Positions 52,072 through 60,586 of a stretch of DNA of 64,000 nucleotides are shown here, in pieces (within the stretch, counting starts at the first letter, position 1; each line of letters opens with the position of its first letter). The position numbers were made by a program, and so were the translations under genes. The stretch is from Pacificibacter marinus (lineage in GTDB: Bacteria > Pseudomonadota > Alphaproteobacteria > Rhodobacterales > Rhodobacteraceae). The stretch covers positions 1-64,000 of the forward strand of contig NZ_JAHKPK010000051.1 of assembly GCF_018860665.1 (NCBI RefSeq), given 5' to 3'. The notes below the pieces were generated by a model. It worked only from the letters and a program-made list of their open reading frames with translations. It was not told the origin of the DNA and did no database searches.

Positions 52072-53184
52072 TTACATTTCAGCAAAATCAGTCAAAATCG
52101 CGCCATAAATCTCAACAGCTTGAGTGATGTTGTCCACGATACAATATTCATCGGTTTGATGCGCCAAAGCCGGATCACCGGGGCCGAGTATCACTGTTGG
52201 GGCATTTTGTAATGCGGGTTGTAACAGCGCTGCATCGGTAAAGTAGCTGACACTGGCTTGGCGCATCGGCGCAGCAGTGCGGGCCGCGCAAATGTCCCCG
52301 ATACGTTTCACAATCGGCACATTCGGATCGGTCCAAACGGGCGGAAGATCTAAGAGTGTGGAGATTTCGGCATCATCATTGGCAAGTTGCGCAATCTGAG
52401 TTGTCAGCTCGGCGTGTTGCATTGGCGGAACGCTGCGCAGGTCAATTTCTATTTCCGCAAGATCAGGCACCGAATTAACATTTAGCCCGCCCTTTATTGT
52501 TCCAACGTTGATCGTAGGCCGCCCCATCACGGGATGCGTGGGGGTATCGAACGTAAAGTTTTCGAGCCTTGTGATAAATCGAGCCGCTTTCGCGATGGCA
52601 TTGTCACCGCGTTCGGGCATAGACCCATGCGCTGTCACGCCACGACTTGTCGCCTTGAGCCATAACACGCCTTTATGCCCATGCGCAGGACGGTTCAAAG
52701 TGGGTTCAGCAACGATCAGACCTGCAACAGGCGGCAAGGCTATCGATTGCACCAGATGGCGCGCGCCGTCACATCCCGTTTCTTCGCCGCAAGTGATCAG
52801 CAGTAAGACACCCGGACCTTGCTTCAATCGACCTGCCCCAGCGATAGCGGCGCTGACAAACGCGGCAACGCCTGCTTTCATATCTGTACTGCCACGCCCA
52901 TACAGACGCCCGTCAATAATATCACCAGCGAAAGGGTTCACCTGCCACGGCTGATGGCCCAAAGGGACAGTGTCTAGATGGCCCGTGAAGGCCAGCGGCT
53001 TGCCAGTGCCATTGCCCATATAAGCAACTAGATTTGTACGGCCATCAGGCATTGGATGAAGCTGCGCCTCAAACCCTGCGGCTGCAAGCAGATCATACAA
53101 AAAGGCCGCACAGGAAGATTCGTTACCCGGTGGATTGACGGTGTCGAACGCCAGTAAGCGCTGTGTCAGCGTAATAACATCCAT
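52072..53184 (-). CDS. M20-family deacylase (ArgE/DapE-like)
   Basis: A 370-residue metallohydrolase, likely removing an acyl group from an amine. Metal ligands: FTGHLDTVP (His, Asp), YGRGSTDMKAGVAAF (bridging Asp), TCGEETGCDG (Glu pair) and the closing ALAHQTDEYC. The dimerisation lid is about 165-280. Branch nearest acetylornithine deacetylase, but no arginine gene is near; it is the last gene of the transporter operon, so it probably acts on a breakdown product. An M20 dipeptidase elsewhere (5258) is from another branch. Confidence 0.88.
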   Translation of the reverse strand: MDVITLTQRLLAFDTVNPPGNESSCAAFLYDLLAAAGFEAQLHPMPDGRTNLVAYMGNGTGKPLAFTGHLDTVPLGHQPWQVNPFAGDIIDGRLYGRGSTDMKAGVAAFVSAAIAGAGRLKQGPGVLLLITCGEETGCDGARHLVQSIALPPVAGLIVAEPTLNRPAHGHKGVLWLKATSRGVTAHGSMPERGDNAIAKAARFITRLENFTFDTPTHPVMGRPTINVGTIKGGLNVNSVPDLAEIEIDLRSVPPMQHAELTTQIAQLANDDAEISTLLDLPPVWTDPNVPIVKRIGDICAARTAAPMRQASVSYFTDAALLQPALQNAPTVILGPGDPALAHQTDEYCIVDNITQAVEIYGAILTDFAEM

Positions 53185-53221
53185 ATGCGGCCCTCGTTGA
53201 TGTGTTTAAGGATCAATGCGC

Positions 53222-53989
53222 TTAAATATCGCCTGCGACCCATGCGACCATATTGCCGAACAGTTTGTCATAGCCATCCCATGCCAAAAATGCTGGTGGC
53301 AACCAATGTTCGCTCATGTCTGAGGTCCAAGCGAGGGTACGCCCTTCGCCGTATGATCCTGTCGCAAGCAAAGGAAGGCTGCGCTGGTCATCAGGCAAAG
53401 ACAGAACGAGTTTCACATCAGCATCCTCTTTCAAGACGACTTCATTCACCCCCAAAAGATAAGGCCATTCGCCAGTGATCCCGCTTAGGACAGGATGATC
53501 CGCATCGTTGACAACAGGCGTGCAGCCTTCTGGAATCTCCATACGGTCATCACAACTTAGGCATGTAACTGGCAGTGCTGCCTCAACCGCAGTTTTGTGC
53601 CAGCGCGCTTTTCCATCGATCCCTTGGAACGAGAAATAGCCACCAATCATGATCAAACCACCGCCTTTGCGCGTCCATTCAGCAAGCAGGTTGACACGGT
53701 TTGCGACGCGTTCCCCTTTGAGCCAAACATCAGGATGCAATAGCAACGTGTTCGCGCCAAGGTCAGACACGATGATGACATCATATTTATCGAGACCTTC
53801 CATCGTTGTAGGAAACTCGGATGCAGCCTCATGGGCTGGCATATGGGTCACGTCATAGTTTGACCCTTCCATACCGGCCATAAAGCGTTTGTTGCCGGCG
53901 TGGAATGTGACGCTGCCGAACTGGTCAAAGCCTTTGAAATGGGTCGAAGAACTCATCCAAGTTTCGCCAACGAGAAGTACTTTTTTCAT
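53222..53989 (-). CDS. Glutamine amidotransferase-like protein (DUF1355)
   Basis: A 255-residue protein with a class I amidotransferase-like fold (PF07090). It reads KKVLLVGETWMSSSTHFKGF at the start, DVIIVSDLGANTLLLHPDVW in the middle, GGGLIMIGGYFSFQGI and YGEGRTLAWTSDMSEHWLPP near the end. No clear nucleophile-elbow Cys-His-Glu triad, so it may not release ammonia. ATG at 53989 is chosen; longer readings are out of family. It starts seven bases after the phosphotriesterase-related stop. Role in the pathway unknown. Confidence 0.78.
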   Translation of the reverse strand: MKKVLLVGETWMSSSTHFKGFDQFGSVTFHAGNKRFMAGMEGSNYDVTHMPAHEAASEFPTTMEGLDKYDVIIVSDLGANTLLLHPDVWLKGERVANRVNLLAEWTRKGGGLIMIGGYFSFQGIDGKARWHKTAVEAALPVTCLSCDDRMEIPEGCTPVVNDADHPVLSGITGEWPYLLGVNEVVLKEDADVKLVLSLPDDQRSLPLLATGSYGEGRTLAWTSDMSEHWLPPAFLAWDGYDKLFGNMVAWVAGDI

Positions 53990-53996
53990 CTGAGTA

Positions 53997-55055
53997 TTAT
54001 CCTGAAATAATTTTGCGTGCCAAAGCACGACGTGGATTTGCGACAACAAGTGTCGAAAGATCTGCATCAGTAAGGCCATGACGCAAAAGACGAGGCAGGA
54101 AATGACGCTGCACATGGGCGTAGCCATTGCCGCCATATTCACAGAGCATCATTTTGATAAAGACATCCTGCGAAAGCAGAATTTGCGTGCCATAGCCAAG
54201 GCCAAACAGATTGCTGATAGCTGCAGCACTGTCTTCATCCGACGGACATTGGACTGCTTGATCCGCATACCAAAAGTCCATGCCAATCATGTCGTATTCC
54301 AAATATGCCCCACGATCGGCCAAGCTGCGCTGATAGGCGACATCTTTACCTGACGGGTTCATATGACACAGGATGACACGGTCCAAAGACAGACCGTTTT
54401 GCGCGACCAGATCAAGCACCTCATGCGCCAAGCGGAACCATGCTGGCAGGTGAATCATCAAAGGCAAACCGGTTTCAACGGCCGCGATTGCAGAGGCGGC
54501 CAGAACGGTGCGCTCTGTCGCGGTGAAATCTGCACTGACGCCAATCTCACCGATGATGCCAATTTTGGCGTGATGCGTGCCAATACCCTGCGTGGCTTCT
54601 GCAATCAGTTCGTCCGTGATATCACGTTGCGACATCTTAGGCAGATAATCGGGATGCGAGGACTGCAAGTAATATCCAGCCCCCATGACGATGTTCAAAC
54701 CGGTTGCAAGGGAAATGCGCATCAAGGCATCAGGATTGCGCCCAATGCCTTTGCACGTGGGATCGACCACAGTGGCACCGCCTTCTGCGGCAAAAAGCAT
54801 CAGTTCTTTCACAGCCAGTTCTTCATCATCCAAGGCGCAATTGCTGCGATTGGCAAAGGGGTCGTTGCGCAGTTCTGACAGAATGCTTGGCGTGATCGGA
54901 ACATTCATAATCGGAGAGGTAAAATCCGGCTCATGCCCGCGCCACCAACACGAACAGTCATTCAAGATATGTTCATGCATCAAGGTAACCCCAAGATCAT
55001 TGAGCGGTACTGGCCCTAACACAGTCATAACGGTGTCGTCGAAAGCAGCAGTCAT
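53997..55055 (-). CDS. Phosphotriesterase-related metal-dependent hydrolase
   Basis: A 352-residue amidohydrolase-superfamily barrel of the PTE/PLL type. Metal ligands are visible as LMHEHILND (two His), the barrel Lys position near GIIGEIGVSADFT, the His in MIHLPAWF and VILCHMNPSG, and the terminal Asp in ILLSQDVFIKMM. These enzymes usually open lactones or cleave phospho- or N-acyl rings. AAGGA is eight bases before ATG, and the start overlaps the tenA stop by four bases. The substrate is likely an intermediate of the imported compound. Confidence 0.85.
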   Translation of the reverse strand: MTAAFDDTVMTVLGPVPLNDLGVTLMHEHILNDCSCWWRGHEPDFTSPIMNVPITPSILSELRNDPFANRSNCALDDEELAVKELMLFAAEGGATVVDPTCKGIGRNPDALMRISLATGLNIVMGAGYYLQSSHPDYLPKMSQRDITDELIAEATQGIGTHHAKIGIIGEIGVSADFTATERTVLAASAIAAVETGLPLMIHLPAWFRLAHEVLDLVAQNGLSLDRVILCHMNPSGKDVAYQRSLADRGAYLEYDMIGMDFWYADQAVQCPSDEDSAAAISNLFGLGYGTQILLSQDVFIKMMLCEYGGNGYAHVQRHFLPRLLRHGLTDADLSTLVVANPRRALARKIISG

Positions 55056-55696
55056 TGTGATGATCCTTGATCAAGGGAAGGCACGTCGTAAGCTGCCGAA
55101 TGAAAGGCGATCTCAAGACGGGTGACGCGATCAAAAATGGCGCACAACCGGTCCACATCGCATTCATCGCCATAGGTATCGATGGCCTGCTTTAACCATA
55201 GAGCTTGTGCTGCGAATTCGGGTTCTGCATGTAAATCAACCCAAGCACGCAAATCAGGATCGCTGATCTTTCCAGCGGCGGCGGTGCTGCACCATGTCCA
55301 ATACATCCATTCAGCCGCGAACATAGCCGTCAAAATATCCACTATCGGACCCCTGCGCGCGATGTCCAACATGCCTTTTCCAAAACCAGACTGGTCTTGC
55401 GGCATGGGCGGAATATCAAGACGGGCAAATACCTCTTCAAAATAGGTGACTTGCGTATTGGCGAGCGCATCTAAAACGCCAATCAACCAACGCTGTGCCG
55501 TGATATCAGGCGCGTAAGCCACCGCATAGGCAAAGATGGAAATCGCAGTTTCAACGAATTGCCCTTCATAGGCCAAATAACGGTGAAAGACACTTTGCTC
55601 CAACCGATCCGCACAGATATCTGCGACAAATCGATGGGTCAGCATCTCATTCAACACCGTTTCATTGGCTGCAAGTATTTTATCTGACAGCAGCAT
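55052..55696 (-). CDS. TenA-family hydrolase (TenA_E-like)
   Basis: A 214-residue all-helical heme-oxygenase-fold protein. TenA hydrolyses amino-HMP in thiamine salvage; the motif FHRYLAYEGQFVETAISIF and the region around FAAEWMYWTWCST are readable. Where Cys-type TenA has LPCxW, this one has AAEW, so it looks like the TenA_E class in which Glu replaces the cysteine. No thiamine genes are in the window. Here it sits in a sugar-transporter operon, between btpA (2 bases) and the PTE-like gene (4-base overlap), so a different C-N hydrolysis is plausible. Confidence 0.82.
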   Translation of the reverse strand: MLLSDKILAANETVLNEMLTHRFVADICADRLEQSVFHRYLAYEGQFVETAISIFAYAVAYAPDITAQRWLIGVLDALANTQVTYFEEVFARLDIPPMPQDQSGFGKGMLDIARRGPIVDILTAMFAAEWMYWTWCSTAAAGKISDPDLRAWVDLHAEPEFAAQALWLKQAIDTYGDECDVDRLCAIFDRVTRLEIAFHSAAYDVPSLDQGSSQ

Positions 55697-55698
55697 GA

Positions 55699-56541
55699 TT
55701 AAGCGCCCAAAGCAGGCTTGGCGGCGGCAACAAAGCTTTGAACGCGTTTTGCTTCAACGGGGTTCCACCACACGCCGCCTTCTTTAAGCGATGAGGCCAC
55801 AATCACAGCACTCGCAATGCTCAAAATGTCTGTGATGTTATCTTCCGTGACGCCTGACCCCACCAAAACAGGCAGGCTGGTTGCTTCTGCAACTTCGGCG
55901 ATTTCATCCATCGAGGCGCTGTTGCCTGTGCGCTGCCCCGTTGCGATCACTGCGTCGACGTCGAAAAACGCCAAATCGCGGGTCAGTTCTGCCACGCTGC
56001 GATCCGCCGTGATGGAATGGCTGCCGTGTTTGACGTGGCTATCTGCGAAGACCTTAATGCCTTCACCGCGCAAGGCAGAGCGATAGCGCATTGCTTCTGC
56101 GGCGCGACCTTCCATAAAACCTTCGTTCGCCACATAGGCATTGGCCCATTGATTGACGCGAATGAAAGACGCGCCTGTGGCACGGGCAATCGCAAAGGCA
56201 GGAATGGGCGCATTGGCAAGAACGTTTATCCCGATCGGCACGTCGAATTCGCGCTTAATTCTGTCGACAACGACAGCCATGAAAGACGCAGTTTCGTAGC
56301 CTATGTCATCGGGCTTGGAAAAAGGCACATCTCCATGGTTTTCCACAACAAGCCCGTGAAGGCCGTTGCTAATCAAAGCGTCTGCATCGCGCATACATGC
56401 GTCATAGATTTGATCCAAGGTTTCACCTTTGTAACGCGGAGAACCGGGAAAAGGTGGGCAATGGATCATACCGATGAGCGCCTTTGAGCGCCCAAAAGTT
56501 TGCTCGATAGCATTGCCTGAATTGTCAGAGATTGTTTGCAT
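55699..56541 (-). CDS. BtpA/SgcQ-family TIM-barrel protein
   Basis: A 280-residue protein of COG0434. Signatures: ALIGMIHCPPFPGSPRY, GLHGLVVENHGDVPFSKPD, GINVLANAPIPAFAIARATG and VLVGSGVTEDNITDIL. The fold is a TIM barrel, and BtpA was named for photosystem I biogenesis in cyanobacteria; in heterotrophs the family (SgcQ) occurs in sugar and nucleoside operons and is uncharacterised. ATG at 56541 has AAAGGA about ten bases upstream. A strong hairpin separates it from the permease gene. It may cleave or rearrange a phosphorylated sugar derivative. Confidence 0.85.
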   Translation of the reverse strand: MQTISDNSGNAIEQTFGRSKALIGMIHCPPFPGSPRYKGETLDQIYDACMRDADALISNGLHGLVVENHGDVPFSKPDDIGYETASFMAVVVDRIKREFDVPIGINVLANAPIPAFAIARATGASFIRVNQWANAYVANEGFMEGRAAEAMRYRSALRGEGIKVFADSHVKHGSHSITADRSVAELTRDLAFFDVDAVIATGQRTGNSASMDEIAEVAEATSLPVLVGSGVTEDNITDILSIASAVIVASSLKEGGVWWNPVEAKRVQSFVAAAKPALGA

Positions 56542-56557
56542 GTTCGGTGTATCCTTT

Positions 56558-56593
56558 GCCGTAGCTGCAAGCTGTTGAAAATGCAGCCACGGC
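56558..56593 (-). other. Intercistronic stem-loop between permease and btpA
   Basis: GCCGTAGCTGCA and TGCAGCCACGGC pair over 12 positions with one mismatch around a 12-base loop, followed (minus strand) by AAAGGA, the btpA ribosome site. No T-run. Such hairpins often stabilise the upstream part of a transporter message and lower the downstream part. Confidence 0.75.
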
Positions 56594-56606
56594 GATATTT
56601 TGAGAT

Positions 56607-57608
56607 TTAAGATTTGCGCGAAAATTTGAAATTCGCCGTGAAAATCCGCGTGTTCAGCCAGATGGCAATAAGAATGATGGCACCGGTGACGATTTGCGTG
56701 AAAAACGGAGAAATATGCATCAAAATCAAACCATTACCAATGACAGCGATGGTCAAAGTGCCCAAAAGCGTGCCCAAAATCGATCCACGCCCACCAAAGA
56801 GCGATGTTCCGCCAAGAACCACGGCTGCAATCACTTGCAACTCGAACCCAACCGCTGCGTTGGACGACCCTGACCCAAGACGTGCCGCGATCAACAAAGC
56901 TGCAATTGCACAGGCGATACCAGACAGCATGTAAACAGATGCTATAACCCATTTGGATGGCATGCCAACGCGGCGCGCGGCTTCGGGATTTGACCCAACG
57001 GCGACAACTTGGCGACCATACATTTGACGACTGATCACGACGGCGGCGATGGCTGCAATCAGCAAGGCAATTATCGCTGGCACCGGCAAGCCAAAGATAG
57101 TCCCACGCCCCAAAGCAAAGAACCCCGGCACGTCTTTGATCGGAATCGAATAGCCTTGTGTCATGTACAACGCAAAGCCGCGCAAAATGGACAGGCCCGC
57201 CAAGGTGACGATGAATGCAGGAATTCCCTGATAGGCGATAAACCAGCCTTGGGCCAAACCGATTGCAGCCCCAAAGACCAGCATACCAAGCACAACAACA
57301 GGCCATGGCAGACCGTAAGACAATACAATCGCAGCAGTCGCATTAACCAAGGCCACTTGTGAGCCAACCGAAAGGTCGATGCCTGCCGTGATGATCACAA
57401 ATGTCATTGCCACAGCGACAATCAAAATGGGCGCGGCTTGGCGCAAAATATTAAGTAAATTGCCAACGGTTAGAAAAACATCAGTGGCAACCGAGAAGAA
57501 AACGACGCAAACCGTAAAAAAGAATGCAATGGACAACACTTGGGCATTTGTCGTTAGGAAATCCGCAATGGAAGACCCCTGCCCGCGCTCGGTGTAGGAT
57601 GTACTCAT
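56607..57608 (-). CDS. Ribose-type ABC transporter permease
   Basis: A 333-residue inner-membrane permease of the RbsC/XylH family with about eight to ten hydrophobic segments. The signature ITAGIDLSVGSQVALVNATA lies near residue 75; YQGIPAFIVTLAGLSILRG and NPEAARRVGMPSKW are typical. Overlaps the ATPase gene by four bases. Imports a sugar or nucleoside. Confidence 0.92.
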   Translation of the reverse strand: MSTSYTERGQGSSIADFLTTNAQVLSIAFFFTVCVVFFSVATDVFLTVGNLLNILRQAAPILIVAVAMTFVIITAGIDLSVGSQVALVNATAAIVLSYGLPWPVVVLGMLVFGAAIGLAQGWFIAYQGIPAFIVTLAGLSILRGFALYMTQGYSIPIKDVPGFFALGRGTIFGLPVPAIIALLIAAIAAVVISRQMYGRQVVAVGSNPEAARRVGMPSKWVIASVYMLSGIACAIAALLIAARLGSGSSNAAVGFELQVIAAVVLGGTSLFGGRGSILGTLLGTLTIAVIGNGLILMHISPFFTQIVTGAIILIAIWLNTRIFTANFKFSRKS

Positions 57609-58417
57609 ATCTCTTCTCCCTTGCCGACGATGAGCTTAACCAAATCCTCTAGACTGGTGTTTTTGATGTCACGTTCGGCAACTTTCGTTCCTTCGTACAT
57701 GACTGCAATCTTGTCGCAGACACGGAACAAATCCTGTAGGCGATGCGTGATTAAAATAACGGACACACCGCGCGCTTTGACACGGTTGATAAGACGTAGA
57801 ACGGCTTCGACTTCGGCCACAGCAAGGGCTGACGTCGGCTCATCCATGATCAAAACGCGGGGATTAAAGGACGCGGCGCGCGCAATCGCGATGGCCTGTC
57901 TTTGTCCGCCTGAAAGCTGAGCGACTTTTGCGTTCAGTTTCGGAATCCTGATGTCGAGATCATCCAGCATCTCGCGGGCTTTTTCGCGCATTTTAGCGTT
58001 GTCCAAGAACGTGTAATTGGTCATTTCACGGCCCAAAAACAGGTTCCCCATCACATCAATATGATCACATAAGCTCAAGTCCTGAAACACCATTTCGATT
58101 GCGCGATCACGTGCGTCCGCCGGATTGTTAAAGTGGACCTGCTCGCCGTCAATCGAGATCGTGCCACTGTCGGGAACATAGGTCCCTGAGATAATTTTCG
58201 TCAGCGTTGATTTGCCCGCGGCATTGTCACCGATAAGCCCAAGACATTCACCTGGTGCAATATCAAGATCAACACCGCGCAGGGCCTCAATTGACCCAAA
58301 TGTAATGCGAATATCACGCAGAGAAATACGGGGGGGCACGGATGGTTTTATAGGTGTGTCGGAGGGCGCGAGGCCCTCCGATGTCTTAACCATGCTTTGC
58401 GATGGTGTGGAGGTCAT
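57605..58417 (-). CDS. Ribose-type ABC transporter ATP-binding protein
   Basis: A 270-residue ATPase with one nucleotide-binding domain (RbsA has two; FrcA-like proteins have one). Walker A GDNAAGKSTLTK, signature LSGGQRQAIAIARAASF, Walker B VLIMDEPTSAL and the H-loop ILITHRLQD are all present. It overlaps the genes on both sides by four bases. Confidence 0.93.
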   Translation of the reverse strand: MTSTPSQSMVKTSEGLAPSDTPIKPSVPPRISLRDIRITFGSIEALRGVDLDIAPGECLGLIGDNAAGKSTLTKIISGTYVPDSGTISIDGEQVHFNNPADARDRAIEMVFQDLSLCDHIDVMGNLFLGREMTNYTFLDNAKMREKAREMLDDLDIRIPKLNAKVAQLSGGQRQAIAIARAASFNPRVLIMDEPTSALAVAEVEAVLRLINRVKARGVSVILITHRLQDLFRVCDKIAVMYEGTKVAERDIKNTSLEDLVKLIVGKGEEI

Positions 58418-59346
58418 TCGAACATGCCTCGGAAATCGTCAACGTTTTCACTGGTGACAATCGTGATTGGCACAGCGATGGAATATTCAACCGTTCCACC
58501 AGCATTGAGTGTCGCCAAAGCGTCAAATGCTGCTGCGCCCATACCTGCGGGGTCTTGTTGAATAACCGCAGCAACGTATCCTTCGTCGATGCCGTGGATG
58601 GCTTGCGCTGTCAGATCCCAACCAAAGATTTTGACATCATCTTGCTTGCCTTGGCTTTCAACAGCCGCAACGGCACCAAGCAAAGCGGGCTCGCCTGTGG
58701 CGTAAAGCGCCGTCAAGTCTGGGTTGGCTGTGATCATGTTTTCTGCGGCTGTCAGGGCAAGGTCTTGAACGTTCTGACCGTCAACAACACCAGCTTCGAC
58801 GACGCCTTCAGCACCAGTGATCGTTTCTACGAAACCGTCTTGGCGGATGTTTTGAATCGCAGAGTTCAAAGCACCAACAACACCGATTTTTGCAGCGCCA
58901 TCCATGTCAGAGGCAAGGTAGTCAAGAAAGAACGCGCCCATATCCGCGCCAGCGCTTTTGTTGTTCACACCAACCTGAGCAGCCTGCGGGCCCTCGGGCA
59001 AAACCGCATCAACAGCCACAACGGGGATGCCAGCGTCTGCGGCTTGTTGCACCGCTGGCATGATGCCATTTACATCGATTGCAACAACGATGATGCCTGC
59101 AACGCCTTGTTGGATGTATGTCTCGATCGCGCTGTTTTGCGCTGATGGATCATTGTTGGCATTGAAAATAACCAACTCATCGCCAGCCGCTTCAGCTGCG
59201 GCTTGAGCGCCAGCATTCATCTGATTGAAAAACAAAGCTTGTTGGTTGATTTGTACCATAGCGTAAGTTTCTGCATATGCAGAATTTGCCATCAAACAGG
59301 CCGCAGTGGCCGTCGATAGCAGGGCAGTTTTTGTAAAGAGTTTCAT
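58414..59346 (-). CDS. Ribose-type ABC transporter substrate-binding protein
   Basis: A 310-residue periplasmic binding protein (PBP1 fold, RbsB/XylF family). Signal peptide about 1-25 (KLFTKTALLSTATAACLMAN, ending AYA). Mature segments: MVQINQQALFFNQMNAGAQA, FNANNDPSAQNSAIETYIQQ, GIIVVAIDVNGIMPAVQQAA and ALYATGEPALLGAVAAV. ATG at 59346 has GGAG six bases upstream. First gene of the transporter set, 52 bases after the lacI stop. The missing aromatic stack residues cannot be read with confidence, so the ligand is open. Confidence 0.92.
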   Translation of the reverse strand: MKLFTKTALLSTATAACLMANSAYAETYAMVQINQQALFFNQMNAGAQAAAEAAGDELVIFNANNDPSAQNSAIETYIQQGVAGIIVVAIDVNGIMPAVQQAADAGIPVVAVDAVLPEGPQAAQVGVNNKSAGADMGAFFLDYLASDMDGAAKIGVVGALNSAIQNIRQDGFVETITGAEGVVEAGVVDGQNVQDLALTAAENMITANPDLTALYATGEPALLGAVAAVESQGKQDDVKIFGWDLTAQAIHGIDEGYVAAVIQQDPAGMGAAAFDALATLNAGGTVEYSIAVPITIVTSENVDDFRGMFE

Positions 59347-59398
59347 TGGGTTCTCCGTTGGAAAGGGACTTAATTTTGTTGTTGTCTGTCGTTTCTTA

Positions 59399-60418
59399 TT
59401 ATTGGCCGATCCGTTTGACCGAACCACGTTCGATCAATTCAACCGGCAAGAGTTCAGTGCGTGAGGTGAAGTCAGGGTCATCCCACTCAGGACTGAAAAG
59501 GATATCGACGGCACGCGTTCCAAGCATATCAACAGGCTGGCGCACAGCGGTGATTGCCGGTGAAAACAGATGCAATGACCGTGCATCATCAAAACTGATG
59601 AGCGAAAAATCTTCTGGAATACGGATGCCGCGCTCTTTGAACACTTCTAAAATCCCAAGCGTCAGCTCGTCCGACCCAGAGAAAATAGCTGTTTCCTGTG
59701 TCACTTGGCTGAGAAAACGTTCTGCCAATTCTCGACCAGATGTTGGTGAGTGATCGCCTAGGAAAAACGTCGGGGTGATGTCTTCGCTTCCGCCATCGGT
59801 CAATCCGTGCTGCAATCCCGTCAGACGCTTTTGGGTGCTGTGCAAATCGATGCCGCCCCCAAAATATGCAACGTGGCGATGGCCGGCAGAGCGTAAGTGG
59901 CGACCGGCCAACATTCCGCCCAGTTCATTGTCACACAAAAGACGCGGCGCAACGCCGCCGGGGACGTCTTCATCTAAAATCACCGCACGAGAAAATTCGT
60001 TCAACTGCCGCGCCACTTCAGATTCAGGGGTGCGGTTGGTGACGAAAACAACGCCATCGACGCGATTTTGCGAGGCCCGTTTGAGCGCCTCTAATTCTCG
60101 GTCACTTTTATTGAATGTCGCGTGCAGCAAGACCATTGAATTGTGAGAGGTCGCGGCCAACTCGATGGCCGCAGCCAATTTGGCGAAAAACGGATTGGCG
60201 ATATCAGGAAGAATAACAGCAATCGTATCTGATCGCCCTAGACTAAGTCTGCGCGCATGCGGGTTTGGATGGTAGTTCAACTTGATGACAGCCGCATCAA
60301 TGCGGTCGCGTGTCGCCTCCGGCAATTCGAGCGTACCGTTCAAATAGCGCGACACGGTGGTCGTGGAAACGCCTGCTTCTTGAGCGACTGTCTTGAGATT
60401 TGTCCGCGATTTCATCAT
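59399..60418 (-). CDS. LacI-family repressor of the transporter operon
   Basis: A 339-residue regulator. N-terminal LacI HTH (about 8-60): LKTVAQEAGVSTTTVSRYLN, hinge LNYHPNPHARRLSLGRSD. The periplasmic-binding-like effector domain follows (IAVILPDIANPFFAKLAAAI, VDGVVFVTNRTPES, FSGSDELTLGILEVFKERG). Two ATGs stand together at 60418 and 60415; GAAGG suits the second. It is the first gene toward the transporter and lies opposite the kinase gene; the palindrome at 60453 is its probable operator. Confidence 0.92.
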   Translation of the reverse strand: MMKSRTNLKTVAQEAGVSTTTVSRYLNGTLELPEATRDRIDAAVIKLNYHPNPHARRLSLGRSDTIAVILPDIANPFFAKLAAAIELAATSHNSMVLLHATFNKSDRELEALKRASQNRVDGVVFVTNRTPESEVARQLNEFSRAVILDEDVPGGVAPRLLCDNELGGMLAGRHLRSAGHRHVAYFGGGIDLHSTQKRLTGLQHGLTDGGSEDITPTFFLGDHSPTSGRELAERFLSQVTQETAIFSGSDELTLGILEVFKERGIRIPEDFSLISFDDARSLHLFSPAITAVRQPVDMLGTRAVDILFSPEWDDPDFTSRTELLPVELIERGSVKRIGQ

Positions 60419-60452
60419 TTGACCTTCAGGTAAGGGAAAAGACGTTTTTATC

Positions 60453-60470
60453 TAGTAAAGCCGTTTACTA
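60453..60470. promoter_or_regulatory. LacI-type operator between lacI and kinase genes
   Basis: TAGTAAA-GCCG-TTTACTA, perfect 7-bp arms with a 4-base centre, 35 bases before lacI and 117 before the kinase ATG. It is placed to control both directions. The binder is inferred to be the adjacent LacI protein. Confidence 0.8.
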
Positions 60471-60586
60471 AACCCTTTTACCACTGTTACTGTCGATTCT
60501 GTCAAGCAGTCTCAGCAAGAAATGGTTGCCATTTCATGATGTCGCTTAAAACTTATGCAACAACGCGGTCCGCGAAAGGGGTCAAG

